From: JBAWWY01 sp037144355
GTDB lineage: Bacteria > Bacillota > Clostridia > Peptostreptococcales > Anaerovoracaceae
Reading direction: 5' to 3'
Length of the DNA: 14,369 nt
Assembly: GCA_037144355.1 (NCBI GenBank)
Contig: JBAWWY010000036.1
Location: 1 to 14,369, forward strand
The notes under the pieces are model-generated. The model was not told where the DNA came from and did no database searches. It worked only from the letters and a program-made list of their open reading frames with translations. The translations under genes and the position numbers were made by a program. Shown in pieces: positions 1-6,210 of the stretch. Each line of letters begins with the position of its first letter. Within the stretch, counting starts at the first letter, position 1.

Positions 1-1562
1 GATTCTGGTTTTATATTGAAAGTTTCCTTGTCCAATTCTGAAATAAATCCTTTTGTAAGCATTGGCCTGTTGTATCCGATTACTGCTTCATTGGAAATAA
101 TCTCAATGGCGCAATGTTGGTTCCTGGCTCTTGCAGCTGCTGCCGCATAGACTCCAGCCGCTCCATTTCCGATTATTATTATCTTTATTTTTTCATTTGA
201 TGTGAAACCAGCCTTGTCGATTTCAACGGCAACGAAATGATCTTTTGATACGCCGCAAACCGGACATTTTTCTGGTGGGTTTTCCCCTGGAATAATTTCT
301 CCGCATATTAGGCATTTCCATGCTTTCATAGTTTCTGCAGGTTTTTCCGGTTCAACGATTTTCCCAGCCAAAACTGATTTTCCGAAGTTGAATCCAAACT
401 GGAAAGCACCCTGGAGCTGTAATTCACTGGGTTTGAATTTTGACTTATATCCTTCCTGCACAACTTTCATATTCAATTGGTTTAATCTCATAATAATATT
501 CGGCACGCCTTCTCCACTCCAGCCGTATGATCCAAAAGCAGAAGCTATCTTGCCTCCATGGGTTCTCGCATGTATACTTGTAACTAGTTCCCATATAGGT
601 TCCATGGCTTCTCCAACCATGGTGGGGGTCCCAAAGAGCAAGCCGTCCGCACGCTGCATTTCATAAGAAAGATTCTTAGTATCATCAGTTACAAGATTAA
701 AAGCCATCACTTCAATGTCTCCAGCTGCCTTTATTCCTTCTGAGATATTACGAGCCAGCATGGCAGTGTATCCGTAAGCCGAAACATAAGGTATCACAAC
801 CAGTTTTCTGCCATTTGCCTTCTCTTCTTTTGCCCATTCCTTATATTTTTCTACAACCGCCATAGGATTTCTTACAAGTACAGGACCATGTCCCGTTGCA
901 ATTATATCTATTTCCAAGCCTTCTATCTTCTTTATCGCATCCCTTGCAAATGATTTAAATGGGCCGATAATCATGTCGAAATAATATTTTAGGGCTTTCT
1001 GGTAATCGTCATCATTGGCTATCTTGTCATTAGTTATTTCAGCTATGGAATAATGGGCGCCGAATGCGTCACATGTGAATAGGACTTTATCCTCTGGAAC
1101 ATAGGTGAAGATGGTATCAGGCCAATGTAGATTTGGAGCACTGATAAATTTTAGAGTTTTATTTCCAAGAGACAATGTGTCTCCATCTTTGACAATTAAT
1201 GAATTGAATTCCTTGTTGCATATTTCCTTCATAAAGTTTATAGCAGCAGATGATCCGACAATCTTTATGGATGGATTCAAATCAAGCAGCTTTTCGATAG
1301 AAGCTGAATGGTCAGGCTCGGTATGGTTTAGCACAATGAAGTCAATATCTTCAATCTTGCAGACATTTTCAACCTTTGCAAGATATTTATCGAAATATTT
1401 TTCCTTGGATGTTTCAAACAAGGCAGTTTTTTCTGATCCCTTCAATAAAAATGAGTTGTATGAAGTCCCGAATTCCGTATCCATTATGATATCGAAAATT
1501 CTCAAATCCGGATCCTGCATTCCAACATAGAATAAATCTTTTTTCAGTTCAATCAAGTCCAT
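1..1562 (-). CDS. Class F flavodiiron protein (diiron oxidase, flavodoxin, rubredoxin, NADH:rubredoxin reductase), 3' end cut by window edge
   Basis: This is a soluble O2- and/or NO-reducing enzyme that carries its own electron chain. The visible 520 residues hold four parts. Residues 1-245 are a metallo-beta-lactamase-like diiron domain with all expected ligands: H80, E82 and D84 (HTEPDH), H146, D165 and H225 (GHGP). Residues about 252-395 are a flavodoxin FMN domain (VSAYGYTAMLA, FGTPTMVGEAMEP, FGSYGWSGEG). Residues about 413-445 are a short-spaced rubredoxin (C417xxC420, C433PVC436G). From about 458 a FAD/NAD Rossmann fold begins (IIIIGNGAAG), matching NADH:rubredoxin oxidoreductases. The reading frame is still open at base 1, so the reductase domain continues outside. 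The ATG at 1562-1560 follows AAGGGAGAC at good spacing. Clostridial class F proteins with this order reduce O2 directly from NADH; that role here is inferred. The gene has its own promoter. Confidence 0.95.
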   Translation of the reverse strand, partial: MDLIELKKDLFYVGMQDPDLRIFDIIMDTEFGTSYNSFLLKGSEKTALFETSKEKYFDKYLAKVENVCKIEDIDFIVLNHTEPDHSASIEKLLDLNPSIKIVGSSAAINFMKEICNKEFNSLIVKDGDTLSLGNKTLKFISAPNLHWPDTIFTYVPEDKVLFTCDAFGAHYSIAEITNDKIANDDDYQKALKYYFDMIIGPFKSFARDAIKKIEGLEIDIIATGHGPVLVRNPMAVVEKYKEWAKEEKANGRKLVVIPYVSAYGYTAMLARNISEGIKAAGDIEVMAFNLVTDDTKNLSYEMQRADGLLFGTPTMVGEAMEPIWELVTSIHARTHGGKIASAFGSYGWSGEGVPNIIMRLNQLNMKVVQEGYKSKFKPSELQLQGAFQFGFNFGKSVLAGKIVEPEKPAETMKAWKCLICGEIIPGENPPEKCPVCGVSKDHFVAVEIDKAGFTSNEKIKIIIIGNGAAGVYAAAAARARNQHCAIEIISNEAVIGYNRPMLTKGFISELDKETFNIKPE

Positions 1563-1604
1563 TTTCTGTCTCCCTTTATTATTCTTTTATAAATTAATAT
1601 GTTA

Positions 1605-1635
1605 ATTATACAACAGGATATACCCTGATGGTTAA
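1605..1635 (-). promoter_or_regulatory. Promoter of the flavodiiron gene with a dyad in a 19-bp spacer
   Basis: On the minus strand there is a perfect -10 box TATAAT (1610-1605) and a moderate -35 candidate TTAACC (1635-1630, 4 of 6 to consensus), separated by 19 bp. The expected transcript start lies about 36 bases before the ATG at 1562. An imperfect inverted repeat fills the spacer. A 19-bp spacer with a dyad is the layout known for MerR-family activated promoters; whether such a regulator acts here is inference. The -10 call is firmer than the -35 call. Confidence 0.45.
1611..1630. promoter_or_regulatory. Operator-like imperfect inverted repeat
   Basis: The 20-bp segment CAACAGGATATACCCTGATG pairs with its own reverse complement at 8 of 10 positions per arm. 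The core is CAGG-TATA-CCTG. It lies exactly between the -35 and -10 candidates of the flavodiiron gene, where a bound regulator would control transcription. It does not match the Rex, Fur or PerR consensus sites I know. The bound protein is unknown. Confidence 0.4.
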
Positions 1636-1670
1636 AAATTAAACGATATTGGCTTCCGAATCTTCCTATT

Positions 1671-2453
1671 TTACAGTAAAATCAAGGAGTTTTTACATTT
1701 GCATTCTTTATTTCTTTTCGAATCAATTAGAATTTCAACAAATAATTCTGTCACAACGCTCTTGTTTTTTGACATTGCGGCATCAATATCATGCATAGAT
1801 ATTTTTTCATCTTTAAATCCGGTACACCAGTTTGATACAATTCCCACAGCACTATAGCACATTCCCAGTTCTTTTGCCAAAACACACTCGGGAACATTGG
1901 TCATACCAACAACATCGCCACCCAGCTTGCCAAACATTTTTATTTCGGCAGATGTTTCAAATCTGGGCCCTTGTGTGCAGACATACACTGCCTCGCCGGC
2001 AATCTGAACTCCTTTTTCCCTAGCCAGGTTGGAAAGTGACTTTGATAGATCCGGGCAATATGGTTTGTCCATAACCACATGGGCGACGGCTCCGTCATAG
2101 CCTTCATGAAATGTGCTTTCCCTACCCTGCGTGAAATCTAGGAAGTCTTTCAGAATGACAATACTTCCAACTGGAAAGCCTTCATTGAGGGATCCCACAG
2201 CGCAAGTGGCAAATATCTCGTCCACCTCGAGCTCCTTGAGCGCCATCATATTGCCGCGGTAGTTGATCTTGTGAGGAGGCACCCCATGGCCTTTGCCATG
2301 CCTTGGAAGAAATACGATTTCCGTTCCTCCATAGTTTCCTATTTCCAATGAAACAGCTCCATACTCTGTTGTTATTTCAACTTCCTGAATCTTGTCAATT
2401 TCAATTCCATTTAAATTGTAAATTCCGGTTCCACCGATAATCGCTTTTCTCAT
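1671..2453 (-). CDS. mtnP: 5'-methylthioadenosine/methylthioinosine phosphorylase family (PNP/MTAP type), probably 6-oxopurine specific
   Basis: This cytosolic enzyme splits a 5'-methylthio-nucleoside with phosphate into the free base and 5-methylthioribose-1-phosphate. The 260 residues show the family motifs: GGTG at 7-10, phosphate-site RHGKGH at 51-56, GPRFET at 162-167 and MTNVPE at 184-189. In the base-specificity loop near 206-215 it reads SNWCTGF, with Asn208 where adenine-specific MTAPs (such as human) have Asp in a DYD stretch. Asn at this place is typical of enzymes acting on 6-oxopurines (PNP, bacterial MTI phosphorylase). The upstream gene is an MTA deaminase that would make exactly such a substrate. 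A Lys/Cys-rich tail of about 15 residues ends the protein. The ATG at 2453 has only a weak ribosome site. The gap to the upstream gene is 58 bases, so co-transcription is likely. Alternatives are MTA phosphorylase or a general PNP. Confidence 0.88.
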   Translation of the reverse strand: MRKAIIGGTGIYNLNGIEIDKIQEVEITTEYGAVSLEIGNYGGTEIVFLPRHGKGHGVPPHKINYRGNMMALKELEVDEIFATCAVGSLNEGFPVGSIVILKDFLDFTQGRESTFHEGYDGAVAHVVMDKPYCPDLSKSLSNLAREKGVQIAGEAVYVCTQGPRFETSAEIKMFGKLGGDVVGMTNVPECVLAKELGMCYSAVGIVSNWCTGFKDEKISMHDIDAAMSKNKSVVTELFVEILIDSKRNKECKCKNSLILL

Positions 2454-2511
2454 TTACTTACCTGCACCTTTCGCGAAGTTAAAATGATCCTTTTAGTTTT
2501 CAATCTTTAAG

Positions 2512-3810
2512 TTATCCCTTTAATTCCGACAGGATTCTGTTTTTAATTTTTTCGCAATTATATACTACCTTTTCTATATCGATTGTCTTGTATTCCCCGT
2601 CTTTGTAAAGAACCTTCCCATCGGACATTGTAAGGCATACATCTGTTCCGACTCCGGAATAGACAAGGTTGTTTAATAAATTGTGGGTTGGCTTCATATA
2701 TGGGCTGCTTATGTCCATTACAATAAGGTCCGCCCTGTTGCCAACCTTTATGGAGCCGCAATCGTTTCTGCCCTGGGATTTTGCTCCATTGATAGTTGCG
2801 CAAGCAACCGCCTCTTTTGGCGTTATCACTGTTGGGTCAAAAGAGTGGCCCTTGTGCACAAGGGCGAAGAATTTGATTTCCTCCAGGAAATTCAAATTGT
2901 TGTTGCTTGCCACACTGTCAGTTCCAATGGCAATGTTCACACCTTTTCTCATGAGCATTGGAACGTCGCAAAACCCGCTTGAAAGCTTCAAGTTGCTCTT
3001 AACGCAGTTTGCCACTGTCACGCTCTTTTCAGCCAGGATATCGAAGTCCTCGCCCTCTAGGTTGACACAATGGGCTGCGGTGGCTGGGCTGTCGAAGAGA
3101 CCCAGTTCATTCAGATATTGAGTCGGGGTCTTGCCGTCTCTTCTTTCCTTGCAGGCTTCATGTTCCTCAACTGATTCTGAAACATGAACCTGGACCCTCA
3201 TTCCGCTTTCCCTTGCATAATCTGCAAGACCTTCGACTACTTTTGGAGTCGAAGTGTATTCTCCATGGATGCTGAGATCCATTATCAATCTATTTTCATA
3301 ATTATTCTTGAACTGCTCATTAAGCCTCTTTGTTTCCGAATACTGGGAAAGCTCTCTGAAGCTGGAATCATTGAAGCACACTGTTCCAATACTTAGATTC
3401 ATTTTGGCCCCGGATTCTATGACGGCTTTTGCCATCTCATCACCGTGATAATACATGTCCGTTGTGGATATTATTCCGAATCTGATCATCTCTGCCATGC
3501 CAAGCATTGTTCCGTTATATATGTCATCCCCTGTCAGTTTGTCTTCGAATGGGAATATTCTCTTGTTTAGCCAGTCTGAAAGCTGCATGTTCTCCCCATA
3601 GCCACGAAGCAGGGACATTGGAACATGGCTGTGGGCGTTGTAAAAGCCCGGCATAAGGAGTTTTCCAGCACCGTCGTATGAATCACTGCCATTTTCCGTC
3701 AGAGGCGCTGTTTCACCTATATATTCAATGAAGCTTCCCTTTACCTCCACATACATGTTTTCTTTTATTTCAAAATTGTCATCGATGATTGCAATATTTT
3801 TAAATAGCAT
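2512..3810 (-). CDS. mtaD: 5'-methylthioadenosine/S-adenosylhomocysteine deaminase (MtaD-type amidohydrolase)
   Basis: This metal-dependent amidohydrolase is predicted to remove the 6-amino group of MTA, SAH or related adenosine derivatives, giving the inosine form plus ammonia. It has 432 residues, the usual length for MtaD. Metal ligands are visible: H60 and H62 (NAHSH), H209 (VHVSE) and D298 (GTDS). Likely substrate and catalytic residues are H182 (HGEYT), E212 and H247 (AAHCVN). The LSDWLNKRIFPFE stretch at 77-89 is typical of the MTA/SAH deaminase branch. The C-terminus returns to the small beta-sandwich of the superfamily (GNRADLIVMD). The ATG at 3810 follows AAGGAG at 6-base spacing. 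It stands 33 bases after the AbiEii gene and 58 before the phosphorylase gene, pairing naturally with the latter. The real substrate could also be 5'-deoxyadenosine or another adenosine derivative. Confidence 0.87.
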   Translation of the reverse strand: MLFKNIAIIDDNFEIKENMYVEVKGSFIEYIGETAPLTENGSDSYDGAGKLLMPGFYNAHSHVPMSLLRGYGENMQLSDWLNKRIFPFEDKLTGDDIYNGTMLGMAEMIRFGIISTTDMYYHGDEMAKAVIESGAKMNLSIGTVCFNDSSFRELSQYSETKRLNEQFKNNYENRLIMDLSIHGEYTSTPKVVEGLADYARESGMRVQVHVSESVEEHEACKERRDGKTPTQYLNELGLFDSPATAAHCVNLEGEDFDILAEKSVTVANCVKSNLKLSSGFCDVPMLMRKGVNIAIGTDSVASNNNLNFLEEIKFFALVHKGHSFDPTVITPKEAVACATINGAKSQGRNDCGSIKVGNRADLIVMDISSPYMKPTHNLLNNLVYSGVGTDVCLTMSDGKVLYKDGEYKTIDIEKVVYNCEKIKNRILSELKG

Positions 3811-3843
3811 TTGTAACTCCTTTTTCTTTTAACTATATTTTCT

Positions 3844-3858
3844 TCAAATAAATTTTAA
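3844..3858. repeat. Imperfect AT-rich direct repeat, left copy, at the end of abiEii
   Basis: The plus strand reads TCAAATAAATTTTAA, matching TCAAATAATTTTTAC at 5341-5355 at 13 of 15 positions. It covers the abiEii stop codon. The two copies bracket the toxin-antitoxin module at a distance of 1497 bases. It may be an insertion footprint, but the sequence is simple and AT-rich, so chance is a real alternative. Confidence 0.3.
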
Positions 3859-4710
3859 GCCTTCGGTTATTTTGCAGAAAAAATCCGCATTCCAAATGTC
3901 AAGCGCACTTGGATTTTTGATAAACGGCGCGACATCATGCTTCGCCTGTGTGTAGTCGATGTTTAAAAATCGCTTGCGAAGAATTTCTTTAATATCTTCT
4001 ATGGTGATTTGTTCTTCTATGGAAATATAACCGGACTGTGCAAGTCTGGCAGTGATATGCGCCAAATTCACTGCTGTTCCCCTAGAAAGATAGAATACAT
4101 AATCATATAGGTCTCTACCCTTAACGCGGTTTTTCCAGGCTCTGCAAATAACTGCGTGTATTTTTCCGGCAAAAAGTGACGGCATATCATAAAGCATAAT
4201 TTCATATGGAATGGGAAGTAGTCTGAACTTTGTTTCAAAGGTGGCATTATCTGGAGGATTCGTGTCCACTTCAAACTTAACTTTTATGAGCTCACTTGAT
4301 CCAATAGAGCGTGTGAGTTGTGCATCCGGATAAAACATCAGCATATGCTCTTTGGTATTGCCTTTTATAAATGCTGACTTGATATGTGAATCAACGGATT
4401 TTTCTTTTACTTCCATCTTAAAATTAAGTCCATAAGAGCGAATTTCTTTTTCAAGCATCGGCAGATATTCAAAAAAATCAAAGGAAGGGTCGGATGCTTT
4501 CAATGAGAAATCCAAATCTTCAGAAAACCTGTCTAGACCATAGAAGATACGAAGTGCCGTTCCGCCGTAAAACGCCGCAGTCTTAAAAAAACCTGCTCTA
4601 CTTAATCCGCATAGAACGATTTCCTGTACGACCTCTTTGATACCGTTTTTTTTATCATAAGTGGTCTGCATATTATGTTGTTTAAGCATTTGCTCAATAA
4701 TCTGATCCAT
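3844..4710 (-). CDS. abiEii: AbiEii/AbiGii-family nucleotidyltransferase toxin of a type IV toxin-antitoxin module
   Basis: This is the toxin half of an AbiE module, a DNA polymerase beta-like nucleotidyltransferase known from phage-abortive-infection systems. All four family motifs are present in 288 residues. Motif I is GGTALR...RFSEDLDF (49-68) with D65 and D67 as metal-binding acids. Motif II is IKVKFEVDTNPP (142-153). Motif III is AGKIHAV (181-187) with K183. Motif IV is GRDLYDYVFYL (198-208). Nothing looks truncated. The ATG at 4710 overlaps the end of the antitoxin gene by 17 bases and follows AAGGAGG inside it, so the two are translationally coupled. Related toxins (MenT, AbiEii) transfer nucleotides to tRNA or bind GTP; the target here is unknown. 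The gene sits between an importer/peptidase operon and purine-nucleoside salvage genes, to which it has no obvious link. Confidence 0.92.
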   Translation of the reverse strand: MDQIIEQMLKQHNMQTTYDKKNGIKEVVQEIVLCGLSRAGFFKTAAFYGGTALRIFYGLDRFSEDLDFSLKASDPSFDFFEYLPMLEKEIRSYGLNFKMEVKEKSVDSHIKSAFIKGNTKEHMLMFYPDAQLTRSIGSSELIKVKFEVDTNPPDNATFETKFRLLPIPYEIMLYDMPSLFAGKIHAVICRAWKNRVKGRDLYDYVFYLSRGTAVNLAHITARLAQSGYISIEEQITIEDIKEILRKRFLNIDYTQAKHDVAPFIKNPSALDIWNADFFCKITEGLKFI

Positions 4711-5296
4711 TTTTTATATTCCTCCTTAAATACGCCTGCAGCAACTTATGATTCTGCGTGTGGTAGAGATTCGCTATTTCAAAAAGGTCTACCATCTTAA
4801 GGTGAAAGAATTCTTCTTTATCAATTCTTAGGTCATCAAACAACAATCGTTCCAGTTCTACTCTATTCTTCAGAGGGGAGGTTTTATAGAGTTGATCGCA
4901 TATAGCTTTCTCAGGTGATGCAATTTGAAATCCATAACCGTTCTCAGAATGCAGAACAATCCCGACAGGATATGCTTCACTTGGTACATCGCGATAACTA
5001 AACGTACCATAAGATGTCATATATTGCTTCTCTTTTTTCTTTTCAAAAGTCGCAGATGTGAAGTTATATACAGCCTCCGGAATAAGCGAATAGTATGCCA
5101 ATGCAAACTCAAAAGACAAATATGAAGGTCCGTAAATAATTGGGGCAAGATAGTATCCGGGAATATTTCTATCCGTTTCATATATCCCCCTTACAATGGG
5201 AACCAATTCTCCTCCGCCAACGAGCCGTCGGATCTTGGAAGTTGGATTTACATATTCTTTTAATTCATTTGTTAACATACCTGTCGTTTTTATCAT
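4694..5296 (-). CDS. abiEi: AbiEi-family antitoxin/transcriptional regulator of the type IV toxin-antitoxin module
   Basis: This is the partner of the AbiEii toxin. Family members repress their own promoter through an N-terminal winged helix and counteract the toxin. The chosen ATG at 5296 gives 200 residues. The first about 50 residues form the winged-helix part (LTNELKEYV, then the wing GGGELVPIVRGIYE). The central region YLSFEFALAYYSLIPE, followed by NFTSATFEKKK, is the conserved AbiEi core. The reading frame is open upstream to an ATG at 5413, but that extension lies mostly inside the end of iclR. The start at 5296 instead has GGCGGTGA just upstream and a promoter (TTGATT, 17 bp, TATAAT) whose transcript would begin only about 12 bases earlier. 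The gene ends 17 bases inside abiEii. Autoregulation is expected from the family but no clear operator is visible. Confidence 0.87.
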   Translation of the reverse strand: MIKTTGMLTNELKEYVNPTSKIRRLVGGGELVPIVRGIYETDRNIPGYYLAPIIYGPSYLSFEFALAYYSLIPEAVYNFTSATFEKKKEKQYMTSYGTFSYRDVPSEAYPVGIVLHSENGYGFQIASPEKAICDQLYKTSPLKNRVELERLLFDDLRIDKEEFFHLKMVDLFEIANLYHTQNHKLLQAYLRRNIKNGSDY

Positions 5297-5315
5297 ATTT
5301 TCACCGCCTAAAGCA

Positions 5316-5344
5316 ATTATAATGCCTTTACTGGAGAAAATCAA
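5316..5344 (-). promoter_or_regulatory. Promoter of the abiE toxin-antitoxin pair
   Basis: The minus strand reads TTGATT (5344-5339), a 17-bp spacer, then TATAAT (5321-5316): 4 of 6 and 6 of 6 matches to the sigma-A consensus at ideal spacing. Transcription should start near 5309, leaving a very short leader that still holds the GGCGGTG ribosome site before the ATG at 5296. This gives the module its own expression within a run of same-strand genes and fixes the antitoxin start. The downstream mtaD and phosphorylase genes may also be read from here, as no terminator is seen after abiEii. Confidence 0.55.
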
Positions 5345-5355
5345 ATAATTTTTAC
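5341..5355. repeat. Imperfect AT-rich direct repeat, right copy, at the end of iclR
   Basis: This is the partner of the copy at 3844-3858 (13 of 15 identical, same orientation). It covers the iclR stop codon and part of the -35 box of the abiE promoter, so it lies at the other border of the toxin-antitoxin module. Its meaning is uncertain. Confidence 0.3.
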
Positions 5356-6164
5356 AAAATGTATTTGGAAAGTTCCGACTGATATTTGAATAGCAAAGCT
5401 TTGCATTCTTCAATTTTTTCTAGATAGTTGTCGTGCTTGAAAAATGATATAGCTACGACATTTTTAACATTTCCCTTGCTATCTGCGATTGGAATTCCTA
5501 CGCCAATTACATATGGAAATGTCTCTTCAATGCTTAAAACAAATCCCTGCTTCCTTATTCTTTCATACTCCAAGAGCAATTCGTCTTTGTCCACAATAGT
5601 ATTTTTGCATGTCTTCTCGAAAGTGCTTTTTTCAAGAAGTACCTTCAATTTTCCTTGATCATAATAAGCCATCAGGCATTTGCCATAGGTTCCTTTATTG
5701 ATTGGATAAAAAACTCCAGGCTTGTCATTCATCTTTGTCGGTTGATGAATTTCTACTGAATATATCGAAACAATTTTCTCCCCTTCCCGGCGGGCAAGAC
5801 CCACTGATTCGGAGGATTCTTCAGCAATCTTCTCCAATATCGCAAGAACGCGTTCCTCATAATTTGCATTTATTAAGTAAATCGAACCCATCCTATAAGC
5901 AAGAGGTCCAATTTTGTAGTACTTTCCCTGTTCATCGCACATTAATAGGCAACTTTGCAACAATGAAGATAAATTCCTATATAAAGTGGTCCTATTCATT
6001 CCTGTTTTTTTTACAAGCTGGGGAAGAGTATATTCATATGGAGGCTCGACAAATATATATAGAAGGTTTAGAGCTTTCTCAATACTTGTAGGCTTTTCGG
6101 CATCAATTTTTTTAGCTTCCATTTTTTTTACATTAATATTATCCAAATTATTTTGCTTATCCAT
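5352..6164 (-). CDS. IclR-family transcriptional regulator
   Basis: This is a cytosolic DNA-binding regulator, usually a dimer that senses a small metabolite and controls nearby catabolic or transport genes. With the start at 6164 it has 270 residues. A variable N-terminal tail of about 24 residues is followed by a winged helix-turn-helix at about 26-90 (TSIEKALNLL, recognition helix MNRTTLYRNLSSL). The IclR effector domain follows (NKGTYGKCLMAY at about 156-167, then QGFVLSIEE, IGVGIPIADSKGNV). The ATG at 6164 has AGGAG 7 bases upstream. The longer frame would need a TTG at 6197 without a ribosome site. It is the last gene of the import/peptidase operon, 29 bases after the dipeptidase gene, so it most likely regulates that operon. 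The ligand cannot be told from sequence. Confidence 0.9.
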   Translation of the reverse strand: MDKQNNLDNINVKKMEAKKIDAEKPTSIEKALNLLYIFVEPPYEYTLPQLVKKTGMNRTTLYRNLSSLLQSCLLMCDEQGKYYKIGPLAYRMGSIYLINANYEERVLAILEKIAEESSESVGLARREGEKIVSIYSVEIHQPTKMNDKPGVFYPINKGTYGKCLMAYYDQGKLKVLLEKSTFEKTCKNTIVDKDELLLEYERIRKQGFVLSIEETFPYVIGVGIPIADSKGNVKNVVAISFFKHDNYLEKIEECKALLFKYQSELSKYIL

Positions 6165-6189
6165 ATGTTCGCTCCTAAACTTATAATTT

Positions 6190-6210
6190 TTTGTCAATCA
6201 GGAAGACAAA
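6190..6210. promoter_or_regulatory. Inverted repeat just upstream of iclR, possible operator
   Basis: TTTGTC (6190-6195) and GACAAA (6205-6210) form perfect 6-bp arms around a 9-bp spacer, straddling the stop codon of the dipeptidase gene and lying about 25 bases before the iclR start. On the minus strand it is followed by an A run, not a T run, so it is not an intrinsic terminator in the direction of transcription. IclR proteins often bind short palindromes near their own genes; a role here is only a guess. Confidence 0.2.

Noticed and set aside
388..1530. Plus-strand open frames of 92 and 141 codons
   Set aside because: They lie wholly within the flavodiiron coding region on the other strand, have no ribosome site or family resemblance and encode compositionally odd proteins. 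They are shadow frames. The same applies to all other plus-strand frames in the window.
1563..1670. Intrinsic terminator after the phosphorylase gene
   Set aside because: No GC-rich stem followed by a T run was found on the minus strand. The only dyad here is the operator-like one in the flavodiiron promoter.
2467..2478. Small palindrome around TTCGCGAA between mtaD and the phosphorylase gene
   Set aside because: The perfect core is 8 bp with no following T run and no promoter boxes nearby. It is too short to call an operator or terminator.
3811..3850. Possible separate promoter for mtaD (TATAGT)
   Set aside because: The -10 candidate is fair but no -35 box better than 3 of 6 lies at 16 to 18 bp. 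AT-rich spacer sequence easily gives this by chance.
5297..5413. 39-residue N-terminal extension of AbiEi from an ATG at 5413
   Set aside because: It lies largely inside the end of iclR, lacks a ribosome site, would start upstream of the abiE promoter and does not look like the family N-terminus.
6165..6197. Longer IclR start at a TTG (6197)
   Set aside because: There is no ribosome site there, while the ATG at 6164 has AGGAG at ideal spacing.
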